Positions 9,008 through 17,148 of a stretch of 64,000 bases of DNA are shown piece by piece. How positions within the stretch are numbered: position 1 is the first letter of the stretch; each line of letters starts with the position of its first letter. The notes below the pieces were generated by a model. The model saw only the letters and a list, made by a program, of their open reading frames with translations. It was not told the origin of the DNA and did not search any database. This stretch comes from Candidatus Nitrospira nitrificans (GTDB taxonomy: Bacteria > Nitrospirota > Nitrospiria > Nitrospirales > Nitrospiraceae): NCBI RefSeq assembly GCF_001458775.1, contig NZ_CZPZ01000012.1, forward strand, positions 403,696 through 467,695, read 5' to 3'. The position numbers and the translations under genes are program-made.

Positions 9008-10315
9008 TTAACGTCTTATTCCCACTTGCCCCGGCATGATCAAATTCGCCGCTTCTGCTTCATTGATGAGGTCGACGTATTCCTGCCGCCAATGCTTCAG
9101 CGTGCTCTGGATCGGCGCGACTTCCGCGTCGCCGAAGGCACAGACGGTGCGGCCTGCGATGTTTTTGCATAGATCCAACAAGGTTTCAAGGTCCTCCATC
9201 CGACCTCGCTTCGCCAAAATTCGACGGAGTGTCTGGACGAGCCAGGAACTGCCTTCTCGGCAAGGGCTGCATTTCCCGCAGGACTCATGGTAGAAAAATT
9301 CCATGAGCCGAAGCGCGGCCCAGACCATGCTGGTGCCCTCTTCCATGACCGTCACGCCCCCTGATCCCAACATCGATCCCGCCGCCGCCACGTGCTCGAA
9401 ATCCAGTTTTACGTCGAGATGGGCCGGCGTCAGAAAAGGCGCCGATGCTCCACCTGGAATAAAGGCCTTCATCGGCTTGTCGGATCGCATGCCGCCAGCG
9501 TACTCATACACCAATTCGCGGACCGTCATTCCCATCGGAACTTCATAGTTGCCCGGTCGTTTCACATGCCCGCTGACGCAGAAGACCCTGGTGCCGGTGC
9601 TCTTCGGCGGCGAACCGATCGCCGCAAACCATTCGGGGCCTCGGGTAACGATGTGGGGGAGGTTCGCCAGCGTCTCGACGTTATTGACCACGGTCGGCTT
9701 ATTATAGAGCCCATGCGTGGCTGGAAACGGCGGCTTGATGCGGGGGAGTCCGCGTTTGCCTTCGAGTGATTCCAGGAGGGCCGTTTCCTCGCCGCAGATA
9801 TAGGCGCCCGCTCCCCGATGCACCCACACGTCCGCGTTGATGCCTGTGCCGAGGATGTTCTTTCCGATATATCCGGCGGCTCTCGCTTCGCCGATGGCCT
9901 GTTCCAAGATCTTTGAGCCCAAGACCATTTCCCCGCGGATATAGATGTAGGCGGATTCCGCGCCGATGGCATAGCAGGCCAATACGATGCCTTCCAATAC
10001 TTGATGAGGGTCCCGCTCCATGAGTTGACGATCCTTGAACGTACCGGGCTCGCTCTCGTCGGCGTTGCAGCACAGATATCGGGGGCCGTGATAGTCTTTC
10101 GGTAGAAATCCCCATTTCACGCCGGTCGGGAAGCCTGCGCCGCCTCGGCCGCGCAGACCCGATTTTCGGACGATCGTCGTCACGTCTGCCGGGGTGATTT
10201 TCCCGAGCGTGTTGCGCAAGGCTTGATAGCCTCCGGTCTTCTCATAGTCAGACAGCGACCCGGTATAGCCGGGTTGCGACATATTTTTGAGCAGGATCAG
10301 TTCGTGTTTCGCCAT
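9008..10315 (-). CDS. nuoF: NADH-quinone oxidoreductase subunit F (NADH/FMN-binding)
   Basis: Catalytic subunit that oxidises NADH through FMN and passes electrons to cluster N3; 435 residues. The glycine-rich NADH site GRGGAGFPTG lies at residues 56-65, and the FMN region GAGAYICGEETALLESLEG is intact. Cluster N3 ligands are Cys346/349/352 in ESCGKCSPCREG and Cys392. Upstream on the same strand lies a broken four-helix-bundle gene that separates it from nuoE. Confidence 0.97.
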   Translation of the reverse strand: MAKHELILLKNMSQPGYTGSLSDYEKTGGYQALRNTLGKITPADVTTIVRKSGLRGRGGAGFPTGVKWGFLPKDYHGPRYLCCNADESEPGTFKDRQLMERDPHQVLEGIVLACYAIGAESAYIYIRGEMVLGSKILEQAIGEARAAGYIGKNILGTGINADVWVHRGAGAYICGEETALLESLEGKRGLPRIKPPFPATHGLYNKPTVVNNVETLANLPHIVTRGPEWFAAIGSPPKSTGTRVFCVSGHVKRPGNYEVPMGMTVRELVYEYAGGMRSDKPMKAFIPGGASAPFLTPAHLDVKLDFEHVAAAGSMLGSGGVTVMEEGTSMVWAALRLMEFFYHESCGKCSPCREGSSWLVQTLRRILAKRGRMEDLETLLDLCKNIAGRTVCAFGDAEVAPIQSTLKHWRQEYVDLINEAEAANLIMPGQVGIRR

Positions 10316-10341
10316 ATGCGTTAATCGTTAACCGTCAATCG
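10316..10341. repeat. Left arm of TTAACG-type repeat flanking the four-helix-bundle pseudogene
   Basis: GCGTTAATCGTTAACCGTCAATCG follows the nuoF start (written in two parts: GCGTTAATCGTTAACC, GTCAATCG). It is the same vocabulary as the other nuo gaps, and its matching arm lies at 10748-10780 on the far side of the pseudogene. Confidence 0.5.
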
Positions 10342-10720
10342 CCAGAAGCTGACTTTGACTTCGCAGACTTAAGATACCTGATAAAACCGTTCACGATGGT
10401 AATGGCTCTCAAGATGTCGCCTCGAATCCGATCAAAGCTTTCTTCTTCAATAATCTTCTCATCTTTGCATGCGATTAAATGATCTAGAATTTCATACAAT
10501 GATCCACGGGCCTGCCTTGCAAACTGAGCATTTTCTGAGTAATGGAAGCCACCATATCCTTCTGCCAAGTTGGCAGTTACGGAACGAGAAGCACGAATGA
10601 GTTGATCAGTCAGCCGATTTTTTCATCCTTTGGAAAAGTTTCAGCCAAATTCGAAAGTCTGATACATAACTCCCGACAAACCTTCCAGACATCAAGACCT
10701 TCAAAGGTTCGAACGGTTAT
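10335..10720 (-). pseudogene. Four-helix-bundle (S23/IVP family) protein, frameshifted and without a start codon
   Basis: The minus strand codes for a typical S23-type four-helix-bundle protein in two frames. The first part reads TVRTFEGLDVWKVCREL...FPKDEKIG. A one-base loss after the GGC codon near 10611-10620 breaks it, and the protein resumes in the next frame as LTDQLIRASRSVTANLAEGYGG and runs to the stop at 10335. The codon where the start should be is ATA (10718-10720), not ATG. Two independent lesions indicate decay rather than a sequencing error. Family members occur as intervening sequences in 23S rRNA genes and as stand-alone genes; their function is unclear. It interrupts the nuo operon between nuoF and nuoE and lies between two arms of a TTAACG-type repeat. 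A 77-residue remnant starting at 10568 could still be translated. Confidence 0.8.
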
Positions 10721-10747
10721 GGTTTATCTTTTGACGTATGTAGTCCC

Positions 10748-10780
10748 TCGTTTAACGAATAACGATTAACGTTCAACGTT
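10748..10780. repeat. Right arm of TTAACG-type repeat flanking the four-helix-bundle pseudogene
   Basis: CGTTTAACGAATAACGATTA followed by ACGTTCAACG lies between the pseudogene and the end of nuoE. It is roughly the inverse of the left arm at 10316-10341. Confidence 0.5.
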
Positions 10781-11296
10781 CACCGGCAAGGGCCACATAA
10801 ACGGACCGCTCTTCAGCCGGCTGGTTCCGGTCGAGCGCAGATCGGCCAAAATGCGGTCCAGTTTGTCCTCGGTCAGTTGCTCGTAATAGTCCTCGTTGAT
10901 CTGCATCATGGGCCCGGTCCCGCACGCGGCCAAACATTCCACCGCGGTGAGGCTGAACAGTCCGTCCGCCGTCGATTCACCCGGGGCGATCCCCAGCTTC
11001 GCCTTGATCCATTCGATCACCGTATCCGATCCGACCAGGGCGCACATGAGGGATTTGCACACCTGAATGTGGAATTTGCCCACCGGCTTCAGGTTGAACA
11101 TCGTGTAAAAGGTGATCGTTTCATAGACCTGCGGAGGCGTCAGCCTGAGCAGATGCGCGATCTCTTGCATGGCCGATTCGGTCACATAGCCCTGGTCACG
11201 CTGCGCGACATAGAGGAGTGGGATCAACGCGGAGCGCTTGACCGGATAGCGCGATAAGATCTCGGCTATTTCGTCCTTATATTTGTCTTGCAACAC
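10766..11296 (-). CDS. nuoE: NADH-quinone oxidoreductase subunit E ([2Fe-2S] thioredoxin-like)
   Basis: Peripheral subunit of complex I bearing cluster N1a; 176 residues. The thioredoxin-like [2Fe-2S] ligands are Cys80 and Cys85 (CKSLMC), then Cys121 and Cys125 (CLAAC). The N-terminal helical part (LIPLLYVAQRDQGYVTESAM) is typical. It normally pairs directly with nuoF; here a decayed four-helix-bundle gene sits between them, lengthening the gap to about 450 bases. Confidence 0.97.
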   Translation of the reverse strand: MLQDKYKDEIAEILSRYPVKRSALIPLLYVAQRDQGYVTESAMQEIAHLLRLTPPQVYETITFYTMFNLKPVGKFHIQVCKSLMCALVGSDTVIEWIKAKLGIAPGESTADGLFSLTAVECLAACGTGPMMQINEDYYEQLTEDKLDRILADLRSTGTSRLKSGPFMWPLPVNVER

Positions 11297-11391
11297 TGGA
11301 CCACCTTGTCATTTCGTTATTCGTTAAAAGTTAATCGCCGGAATGTAGTCGATTCTTGCGTTTAACGAATAACGATTCACGTGTAACGTCC
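11297..11391. repeat. Intercistronic TTAACG-type inverted repeat (nuoCD-nuoE gap)
   Basis: Left side: TCGTTATTCGTTAAAAGTTAA. A central GATTCTTGCGTTTAACGA core is followed on the right by ATAACGATTCACG. The core is nearly the same as those in the gaps at 8946-9007 and 13707-13804. Confidence 0.6.
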
Positions 11392-13143
11392 TTACCGATC
11401 GCATTCCCCCATGACCACATCGTAGGTGCCGAAAATCGTGATGATGTCGGAAATCAGGTAACCGCGCGCCATATGGTCGAATGCACCCATGTGGATGAAG
11501 GAGGGCGAGCGAATTTTCAACCGATACGGGCGTGGAGATCCGTCGCTGATGATGAAAAATCCCAATTCCCCCTTCGGCGCTTCGGTCGCGCAATAGGTTT
11601 CCCCCTTCGGCGGCTTGAACCCTTGCGTAAAAATAATGAAATGGTGAATCAAGCTCTCCATGTCGCGCATCACTTGCGGTTTGGGCGGAGGAATGTATTG
11701 CGGGATATCGGCGATGATCGGCCCGGGCGGCATCTGATCGAGACATTGTGAAATGATCCGCGCGCTCTGGCGCATCTCCTCGACACGAATCCAATAGCGA
11801 TCATACGTGTCGCCGTTTTTTCCGACCGGCACTTCCCAGTCCACTTTGTGGTAGACGCCGTAGGGCTCGAGTTTACGTACATCATAAGACACGCCGGATC
11901 CCCGCAAGGCAGGGCCGGTCATGCCGAAATTGATGGCATCCTCTCCGGAGATGACGGCGACATGCTTCGTTCGTCCCAGCCAAATCCGATTGCCCGCGAG
12001 CAGCGAATCGTACTCGTCCACCTTCTGCGGGAAGGTTTCGAGAAAGGCTTTCAGGCGGTCCACTAACTCCGGAGTGAAGTCGCTATCCACGCCGCCGATC
12101 CGGTAATAATTCAAGGTCAGTCTGGCCCCACACAGCCGTTCGAACATGTCGAGCAGGGTTTCCCGCTCTCGAAACGTCCAGAAGAAGACCGTCATGGCGC
12201 CGATATCCAGGGCCTGCGCGCCCAACCAGAACAGATGACCCAGAATGCGCTGCATCTCCGCGACAATGGTGCGGACATACTCCGCTCGTTCAGGCACGGT
12301 GATATCGAGGAGCTTCTCGACGGCTCGGACATAGGCATAGTTGTTCGCCATGGCGCAGACATAGTCGAGGCGGTCGGTATGGGGGATGATCTGCATGTAG
12401 GCCAGACCTTCGGCTAATTTCTCGACTCCCCGATGGAGATAGCCGAGATCCGGCGTGGCCTTGACGATCCGTTCTCCATCCAGCTCCAGGACAACCCGCA
12501 CGACTCCATGCGTGCTTGGATGTTGCGGGCCCATATTCAGCAACAGTTCTTCCCGCCGGTTTGACGAAGAGCCGTTCGGCTCCAACAGGAACAACTTCCT
12601 TTCAGCCGCGGAGACTTCACTGTCGACCTGCTCGATCGGCGGCTCATCAAGACGAGGAATAAAGTCGAACTGACTGCGCCAGCCACGGCCTTCCGTCGGG
12701 AAATCCTTCCGTAACGGATAGCCTTCCGCGTAGTCTTCCGGCAGGAGGATGCGGCGCAGGTCCGGGTGGCCTGTGAACCGGATCCCCATCATGTCGTACA
12801 CTTCCCGCTCCAGGAATGCCGCGCCGCGCCAGACGCTCGTGACGGAATCCAGCGACGGGTTGTCTTCGGTGATCCGCGCTTTCAGGCGGATTCGTTTGCC
12901 GTGGGGAAGCGATAATAAAAGATAGATGACCTCAAACCGCTGCTGGTCGGCCGGATAGTCGGCGGAGCAGATATCGGTGATATGGTCAAAACAAGCCTCG
13001 GGATCGTCGTGCAAAAACCGGGCGATCTCCAAGATTCTTGGGGCAGCGACATGAACGGTCACTTCCGATCGAGCCGTGTCGACATCGACGGAAAGGACCG
13101 CCTCGGGGAACTTCTTCAGCAAGGTTTCAGTGAGGGATTGCAT
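11392..13143 (-). CDS. nuoCD: NADH-quinone oxidoreductase subunit C/D fusion
   Basis: A 583-residue fusion of the 30-kDa (NuoC) and 49-kDa (NuoD) subunits. The NuoC part covers about residues 1-190 and ends in the family block DLRRILLPEDYAEGYPLRKDFP. The NuoD part starts at about residue 205 with LLLNMGPQHPSTHGVVRVVLE and contains the quinone-site histidine region and the C-terminal GEC-like end (DVVMGECDR). It binds quinone together with NuoB. The fused form is known from E. coli and several other phyla. Next to it lies nuoB upstream on the same strand. Confidence 0.97.
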   Translation of the reverse strand: MQSLTETLLKKFPEAVLSVDVDTARSEVTVHVAAPRILEIARFLHDDPEACFDHITDICSADYPADQQRFEVIYLLLSLPHGKRIRLKARITEDNPSLDSVTSVWRGAAFLEREVYDMMGIRFTGHPDLRRILLPEDYAEGYPLRKDFPTEGRGWRSQFDFIPRLDEPPIEQVDSEVSAAERKLFLLEPNGSSSNRREELLLNMGPQHPSTHGVVRVVLELDGERIVKATPDLGYLHRGVEKLAEGLAYMQIIPHTDRLDYVCAMANNYAYVRAVEKLLDITVPERAEYVRTIVAEMQRILGHLFWLGAQALDIGAMTVFFWTFRERETLLDMFERLCGARLTLNYYRIGGVDSDFTPELVDRLKAFLETFPQKVDEYDSLLAGNRIWLGRTKHVAVISGEDAINFGMTGPALRGSGVSYDVRKLEPYGVYHKVDWEVPVGKNGDTYDRYWIRVEEMRQSARIISQCLDQMPPGPIIADIPQYIPPPKPQVMRDMESLIHHFIIFTQGFKPPKGETYCATEAPKGELGFFIISDGSPRPYRLKIRSPSFIHMGAFDHMARGYLISDIITIFGTYDVVMGECDR

Positions 13144-13226
13144 GGTTTTAAGCCTGGTCAGTAGTCAGTGGTCACTGGTTGGTGGTGATGTCCAATCTCG
13201 CGCGCCAATGACGAATGACCAAATGA
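13144..13226. repeat. Intercistronic TGACCAATGAC-type repeat (nuoB-nuoCD gap)
   Basis: Contains GGTCAGTAGTCAGTGGTCAC on the left and CCAATGACGAATGACCAAAT on the right, an imperfect inverted repeat of the same vocabulary as 1484-1576. The gap between nuoB and nuoCD is unusually long for an operon because of it. Confidence 0.55.
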
Positions 13227-13706
13227 CTACTTTACAAATACCTTTTCGCGCTGAATCTTCTCTTGTAACTTTAAGAGTCCGTCCAGCAAAGCCTCTGGTC
13301 GCGGCGGACACCCGGGTACATAGACGTCGACCGGTATGATTTGATCCACACCCTGAACGACCGCGTAGCTGTTGTAGTGATTGCCCGAGGTCGCGCACGA
13401 GCCCATGCAGATCACGTATCGAGGCTCGGGCATCTGGTCGTAAATCCGTCGAATGACCGGGGCCATCTTGCGCGAGACCGTTCCCGCGACGATCATGAGA
13501 TCCGATTGCCTGGGTGAGGCGCGAAAGACCCCGGCGCCGAAGCGGTCAAGGTCGTATCGGGAAGAGACGCTCGCAATCATCTCGATGGCGCAGCAAGCCA
13601 GGCCGAACGTCATGGGCCACAGCGCCGACTTCCTGGCCCAGTTGACGACCGCGTCAAGATTCGTCGTCACGATATTCGCGTCAAACTGCCGTTCTAATAG
13701 ACTCAT
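13227..13706 (-). CDS. nuoB: NADH-quinone oxidoreductase subunit B (cluster N2)
   Basis: Bears cluster N2, the last iron-sulfur centre before quinone; 159 residues. The ligands are present: the adjacent pair Cys38-Cys39 ([10 protein letters not shown]), Cys104 (MGSCATSGN) and Cys133 ([11 protein letters not shown]). It lies between nuoA and nuoCD in the usual order, separated from each by repeat-filled gaps. Confidence 0.97.
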   Translation of the reverse strand: MSLLERQFDANIVTTNLDAVVNWARKSALWPMTFGLACCAIEMIASVSSRYDLDRFGAGVFRASPRQSDLMIVAGTVSRKMAPVIRRIYDQMPEPRYVICMGSCATSGNHYNSYAVVQGVDQIIPVDVYVPGCPPRPEALLDGLLKLQEKIQREKVFVK

Positions 13707-13804
13707 AATGTATCGTTATTCGTTACACGTTAACCGACAGGGCATTCATCGTGGTTGTGCGGATCTTGCGTTTAACGATTCACGAATATCGTTTAACGTA
13801 TTTA
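13707..13804. repeat. Intercistronic TTAACG-type inverted repeat (nuoA-nuoB gap)
   Basis: Left: TCGTTATTCGTTACACGTTAA. Centre: GATCTTGCGTTTAACGATTC. Right: ACGAATATCGTTTAACGTA. It has the same core as the gaps at 8946-9007 and 11297-11391. Confidence 0.6.
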
Positions 13805-14176
13805 CTAATCCCACTCCAGCGCTCCTTTTTTCCATGCGTACCAGAATCCCACCACCAGAATGGCGATGAACAGGGTCATCTCCACTAATCCAACCAGCCC
13901 GAGACTGGTGAAAGCAACCGCCCAGGGAAACATAAAGACAATCTCAATATCGAAGATCACAAACAGCATCGCGATGATGTAATACCGCATCGGAAACTGG
14001 ACGCGGGCGTCCTGAAACAGCGGGCTTCCGCTCTCGTAGGGGGCCAATTTGGCCCGATAGGGTTGATTCGGGCGGACGAACCAGCCGAGCAAGAGCGTCA
14101 GCGTCCCCAGGGCGATGCCCACGCCGATGAAAATGAGGATCGGGACATAGTTTTCCGGAACGGCTGTGTCACCCAT
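13805..14176 (-). CDS. nuoA: NADH-quinone oxidoreductase subunit A
   Basis: First gene of the complex I set; a 123-residue membrane subunit next to the quinone chamber. The family loop [20 protein letters not shown] is followed by the acidic helix [15 protein letters not shown]. Three transmembrane helices are visible. The start ATG at 14176 gives [12 protein letters not shown]. Upstream, on the same strand, lies midA after a 161-base gap with tandem CGTGAAG repeats. Confidence 0.97.
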   Translation of the reverse strand: MGDTAVPENYVPILIFIGVGIALGTLTLLLGWFVRPNQPYRAKLAPYESGSPLFQDARVQFPMRYYIIAMLFVIFDIEIVFMFPWAVAFTSLGLVGLVEMTLFIAILVVGFWYAWKKGALEWD

Positions 14177-14337
14177 GGGAACTCCGTGAAGCGTGAAGCG
14201 TGAAGCGTGAAGCGTGAAACCCGCTTCGTCCGCCTTGGGCGAGACTTCGCCCGCAAAGCCCGCATCGACGAGTCTGGGAGGCGAGCGTGAAACGTGAAAC
14301 GTCGCCGGATGACGCAGATGACATCATTCTACATCCC
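14177..14337. repeat. midA-nuoA gap with CGTGAAG tandem repeats and a GC hairpin
   Basis: Five head-to-tail 7-base units (CGTGAAG, the last ending in A) lie at 14185-14219 and two CGTGAAA units at 14286-14299. Between them is a perfect hairpin GGGCGA-GACT-TCGCCC at 14237-14252. No gene is seen. It is a third low-complexity type, distinct from the TTAACG and TGACCAATGAC types in the nuo gaps. Confidence 0.6.
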
Positions 14338-15534
14338 TTATGCGGCAGATTGCGTCGTCAGCGCCGAACCAAAGAACGGTTTGTACCGCAAACCGTCGAG
14401 TTCAGGGCGCGCGAGGCCCTTGTGTTGGATGAGCACCTTGAACGTCGTGCCCATCCCATTCGGTCTGAGCAGATGAACGGCCGCGTTGAACGCCGGGCTG
14501 TCCTGTTCCAACTCCGCGATCATCTGTTCGGCGCCGAGTCCCATGAGAAAACTCATCTGGTTCGTGAAACCGGTCGTCCGGAGTCCCTGTCCTTCGCCGG
14601 TTGCCGCCAAGCACGAAAAATCCACATGGGCGGTCATGTCCTGGTCGCCGATGCGCAGAAACGGATCTTCGTTGACGGATTGCCGGAAGTAACAAAGAAA
14701 CGTGCCGTTCTTTCGATCCGGCCGATAGAGGTCCTGGGCCGTGTGGCCGTAATCAAGGGTGAGCACGAAGCCACGATCCAGATGCCGAGCGACTTGCTCC
14801 ATCCAGTCCAGGGCTCGGAGATTGATCTCGGTTCGATAGCCTTCCGGCCACTCAGCGCGCAAACGGTCCAGATGATCGGCGAGGGTTGTGGAGGACAGCG
14901 GTCTGAGACATTCAATGAACTGCCCGTCCCGATAATCCACCCAGAGTTCCTTGATTCCCTCTGCCGTGACCTGAACGCGGTGGACGGGAAACGAATCGAC
15001 GAGTTCATTGCTCAAGAGCAACCCAGACAGACCATGAGGGGTCAGATGGGGAAGATCGTCCGCCCATGTCAGGAGGGCTGCTCGATCCAGCCAAGAAGCC
15101 AGGTTCGCGCGCTGCACCTCGCGCATGGCGGGGCTTCGGTCTATCAAGACATACCGAAGGTGCTGAAAAAACGATTGGTAGCGATGCGCGCAGGTTGCCA
15201 GAATGTGCTTCGCCAGCAAACCTTTGCCGGGCCCCATTTCAACGATGGTAAAGGGATGGGGTTGGCCGAGTAATCGGTACATCTGTTCGGCTTGTGCGGC
15301 CAGCGCTTGCCCAAGGATGGGATGGACATCCGAGCTCGTGTAAAAATCCCCTCGCCAGCCGATCCGTTCTTGGGCTGGTTGAGCGGGACGCATGTAATAG
15401 CCGAATTGCGGATGGTACAGCGCCAATTCCATGAAACGGACGAATGGAATCGGGCCTGAAGCGGCGATCTCAGAGGCAATGGTAGCAACGAGTTCCGGGT
15501 GCCCTGTGCTCACGGAAAGCTCCAAATTCACCAT
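14338..15534 (-). CDS. MidA/NDUFAF7-family SAM-dependent methyltransferase
   Basis: COG1565-family methyltransferase; the human member NDUFAF7 dimethylates an arginine of the 49-kDa complex I subunit (the NuoD homologue) during assembly. The SAM-binding glycine loop is seen in VEMGPGKGLLAKHIL, and the family N-terminal block PIPFVRFMELALYHPQFGYY is intact. I use the ATG at 15534 (MVNLELSVSTGHPELV, 398 residues); an in-frame upstream start at 15645 would add 37 residues unlike the family. It lies just upstream of nuoA on the same strand, so it may be transcribed with the nuo genes. The position supports a role in complex I assembly here too, but that is inference. Confidence 0.85.
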   Translation of the reverse strand: MVNLELSVSTGHPELVATIASEIAASGPIPFVRFMELALYHPQFGYYMRPAQPAQERIGWRGDFYTSSDVHPILGQALAAQAEQMYRLLGQPHPFTIVEMGPGKGLLAKHILATCAHRYQSFFQHLRYVLIDRSPAMREVQRANLASWLDRAALLTWADDLPHLTPHGLSGLLLSNELVDSFPVHRVQVTAEGIKELWVDYRDGQFIECLRPLSSTTLADHLDRLRAEWPEGYRTEINLRALDWMEQVARHLDRGFVLTLDYGHTAQDLYRPDRKNGTFLCYFRQSVNEDPFLRIGDQDMTAHVDFSCLAATGEGQGLRTTGFTNQMSFLMGLGAEQMIAELEQDSPAFNAAVHLLRPNGMGTTFKVLIQHKGLARPELDGLRYKPFFGSALTTQSAA

Positions 15535-16199
15535 CCAAGATGAAAAAAGCGACACCCCTAGCCTATGGGCAGCGCCTGCCCATCTTTGGGTGCCGAAGGG
15601 GAAGTAGAGTAGCCTTCGGAAGAGCGGTAAGTCAAGGCGGAACAAGGAAGAATAGGCAAAGGTTATCGCCCAGGATCGAACTCGCGCATCGATTTCTGCT
15701 CACCGTCGTCTGTCAACGCGGATCGCGATAAGGTGAGGGGTGATCGGGCTCGAACGTCTTCAATGCGTGATGGCTTTGGGGCAGGCTCTCTGGCTATGGG
15801 TTTTGGCCTCGTTGCATCAGTCTGATCTCTGGTATAGGGGTCGAATATTCATAGGGCTTTCGAGACCAGCGTTCTTGACGAACAGAGCCCACGGCATCGC
15901 CACCGATGCTCGTGGGATTTTTATTCTCCTTTGTCGGATACGCTGTGGTTCGCTACAGAAGATGCAGGATAGGCAAACCGACCCACAACGTGTTGCACCC
16001 GATAGATGCTGTGATCAAAACAGCAGAAACCGCTGTGTCCGACATAGTCGTACGCTTCGTGGCATTTCCCGGGTAGAACTTGTCTCAAAATTGCTTCAGC
16101 CGGGCCTGGTGATGGATGCCAGTTGGACAAGCTTAGGAAGTTGGGAGCATATATTCCCACGGACCAGTAACATGAATACGGTTGTGTGGCCCGTGGAGC
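15535..16199. other. Long gap without a supportable gene
   Basis: Between midA and the Doc toxin gene. A perfect hairpin, ATGGGCAG-CGC-CTGCCCAT, lies at 15565-15583, within the likely midA leader. An open frame at 15921-16160 on the minus strand has no recognisable family or clear ribosome binding site, and a plus-strand frame at 15740-16255 has a composition unlike a real protein. No tRNA was recognised. Confidence 0.5.
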
Positions 16200-16598
16200 C
16201 TATCTGTTGCCGCCGCCGGTCTGCTTTCGCATCCAACGGCTCAGTTCATCCTTAGCCATCTCACCGGCCGCGACCCCCCGCGTCACGGTTTCGAGGTCTT
16301 GGGGAGAGACCATCAGCTCGATGCCGTTTTTATCGAGGAAGACGAACGCCGCCATTACCGCGGCTCGTTTATTTCCATCGAGGAACGGGTGGTTTTGAGC
16401 GATGTGGAACAGATAAGCCGCAGCCATAGCGGCCAAGTCCTCGTGCAAATACGATCCGCCGAATTGTTGCCGAGGCATGGCGACGGCTGCATCGAGAAGA
16501 CCGTAATCTCTCATTCCTTCCATGCCGCCCTCTTGTTCGATGGCGCTGGAGTGAATGATCAGCACGTCTTCCGGACTGAGAAAAACAATTTCTTTCAC
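16200..16598 (-). CDS. Doc/Fic-type toxin (death-on-curing family)
   Basis: A 132-residue toxin of the Doc branch of the Fic fold, which phosphorylates elongation factor Tu in the best-studied case. The motif HPFLDGNKRAA lies at residues 70-80, the Doc version of the Fic motif, with the catalytic histidine and the GNKR loop intact. The N-terminus (IVFLSPEDVLIIHSSAIEQEGG) and the ..RDYGLLDAAVAMPRQQFGG.. block also fit. It starts 2 bases after the end of the antitoxin gene, as expected for a toxin-antitoxin pair. Confidence 0.9.
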   Translation of the reverse strand: MKEIVFLSPEDVLIIHSSAIEQEGGMEGMRDYGLLDAAVAMPRQQFGGSYLHEDLAAMAAAYLFHIAQNHPFLDGNKRAAVMAAFVFLDKNGIELMVSPQDLETVTRGVAAGEMAKDELSRWMRKQTGGGNR

Positions 16599-16600
16599 GG

Positions 16601-16828
16601 TTAGTCCGCCAATCGCTTGAGCATCGGTCCGTACCGGCGACGCATCTTTTTCAGCGACACCTCAACCTCCTCTCGACCGATTCCAACATTGGCCGGCGTG
16701 ATGACGAGCGCATTGCCGCTGACGGTGAGTTGAAGCGGGGTATTCTCCTTGATGCCAAGCGCTTCCATCATCGGCTTTTCGATGACCAGCGCCATGCTGT
16801 TGCCGTGCTTCTGAAGGGTTTTGATCAT
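16601..16828 (-). CDS. AbrB/MazE-like antitoxin
   Basis: A 75-residue protein starting with MIKTLQKHGNSMALVIEKPMM, a swapped-hairpin AbrB/SpoVT-type DNA-binding domain of the MazE group. The start ATG at 16828 is set by a GGAGGT ribosome binding site six bases upstream; a TTG start at 16849 is possible but less likely. It should bind its own promoter and neutralise the Doc toxin, whose gene follows after 2 bases. Pairing Doc with an AbrB-type rather than a Phd-type antitoxin is known but less common. Confidence 0.85.
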   Translation of the reverse strand: MIKTLQKHGNSMALVIEKPMMEALGIKENTPLQLTVSGNALVITPANVGIGREEVEVSLKKMRRRYGPMLKRLAD

Positions 16829-17148
16829 CTCGCACCTCCGTTTATACAATGTTACAACATGGCTGAGCCGGTGTCCATGGCACGTTCACATCTCGACGCA
16901 GGGGTTGTGTTCGTCCCAAGGGCAGGGCTTCCGCTCGGATAGGACTCGGCCCGTGGGTCGTTTCTGTCCCGCCAGACGGTCTTTACGGCGTATTGCGTGA
17001 TCAACGGATGGCGTGTAAGCAGTGTGAGTTCATGGTGGACAGCTTGGCAAAGGCGTGGTTGGAAAGGGCGAAGCGGTTCACTTGCAGTGGGAGCAGATCA
17101 AGTCATGCCGGAGCTGAAGGTCCAGCTCCCACACCCGACCCTCTCCCT
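16829..17148. other. Gap upstream of the toxin-antitoxin pair and downstream of secA
   Basis: No gene seen. It should contain the promoter and operator of the antitoxin gene. A perfect hairpin GGAGCTG-AAGGTC-CAGCTCC at 17110-17129, 20 bases past the secA stop, could help end secA transcription, although no T-run follows it on the minus strand. Confidence 0.4.

Noticed and set aside
15740..16255. A 171-codon plus-strand frame between midA and the Doc gene
   Set aside because: It is rich in Arg, Cys and Trp with no domain and ends inside the toxin gene on the other strand.
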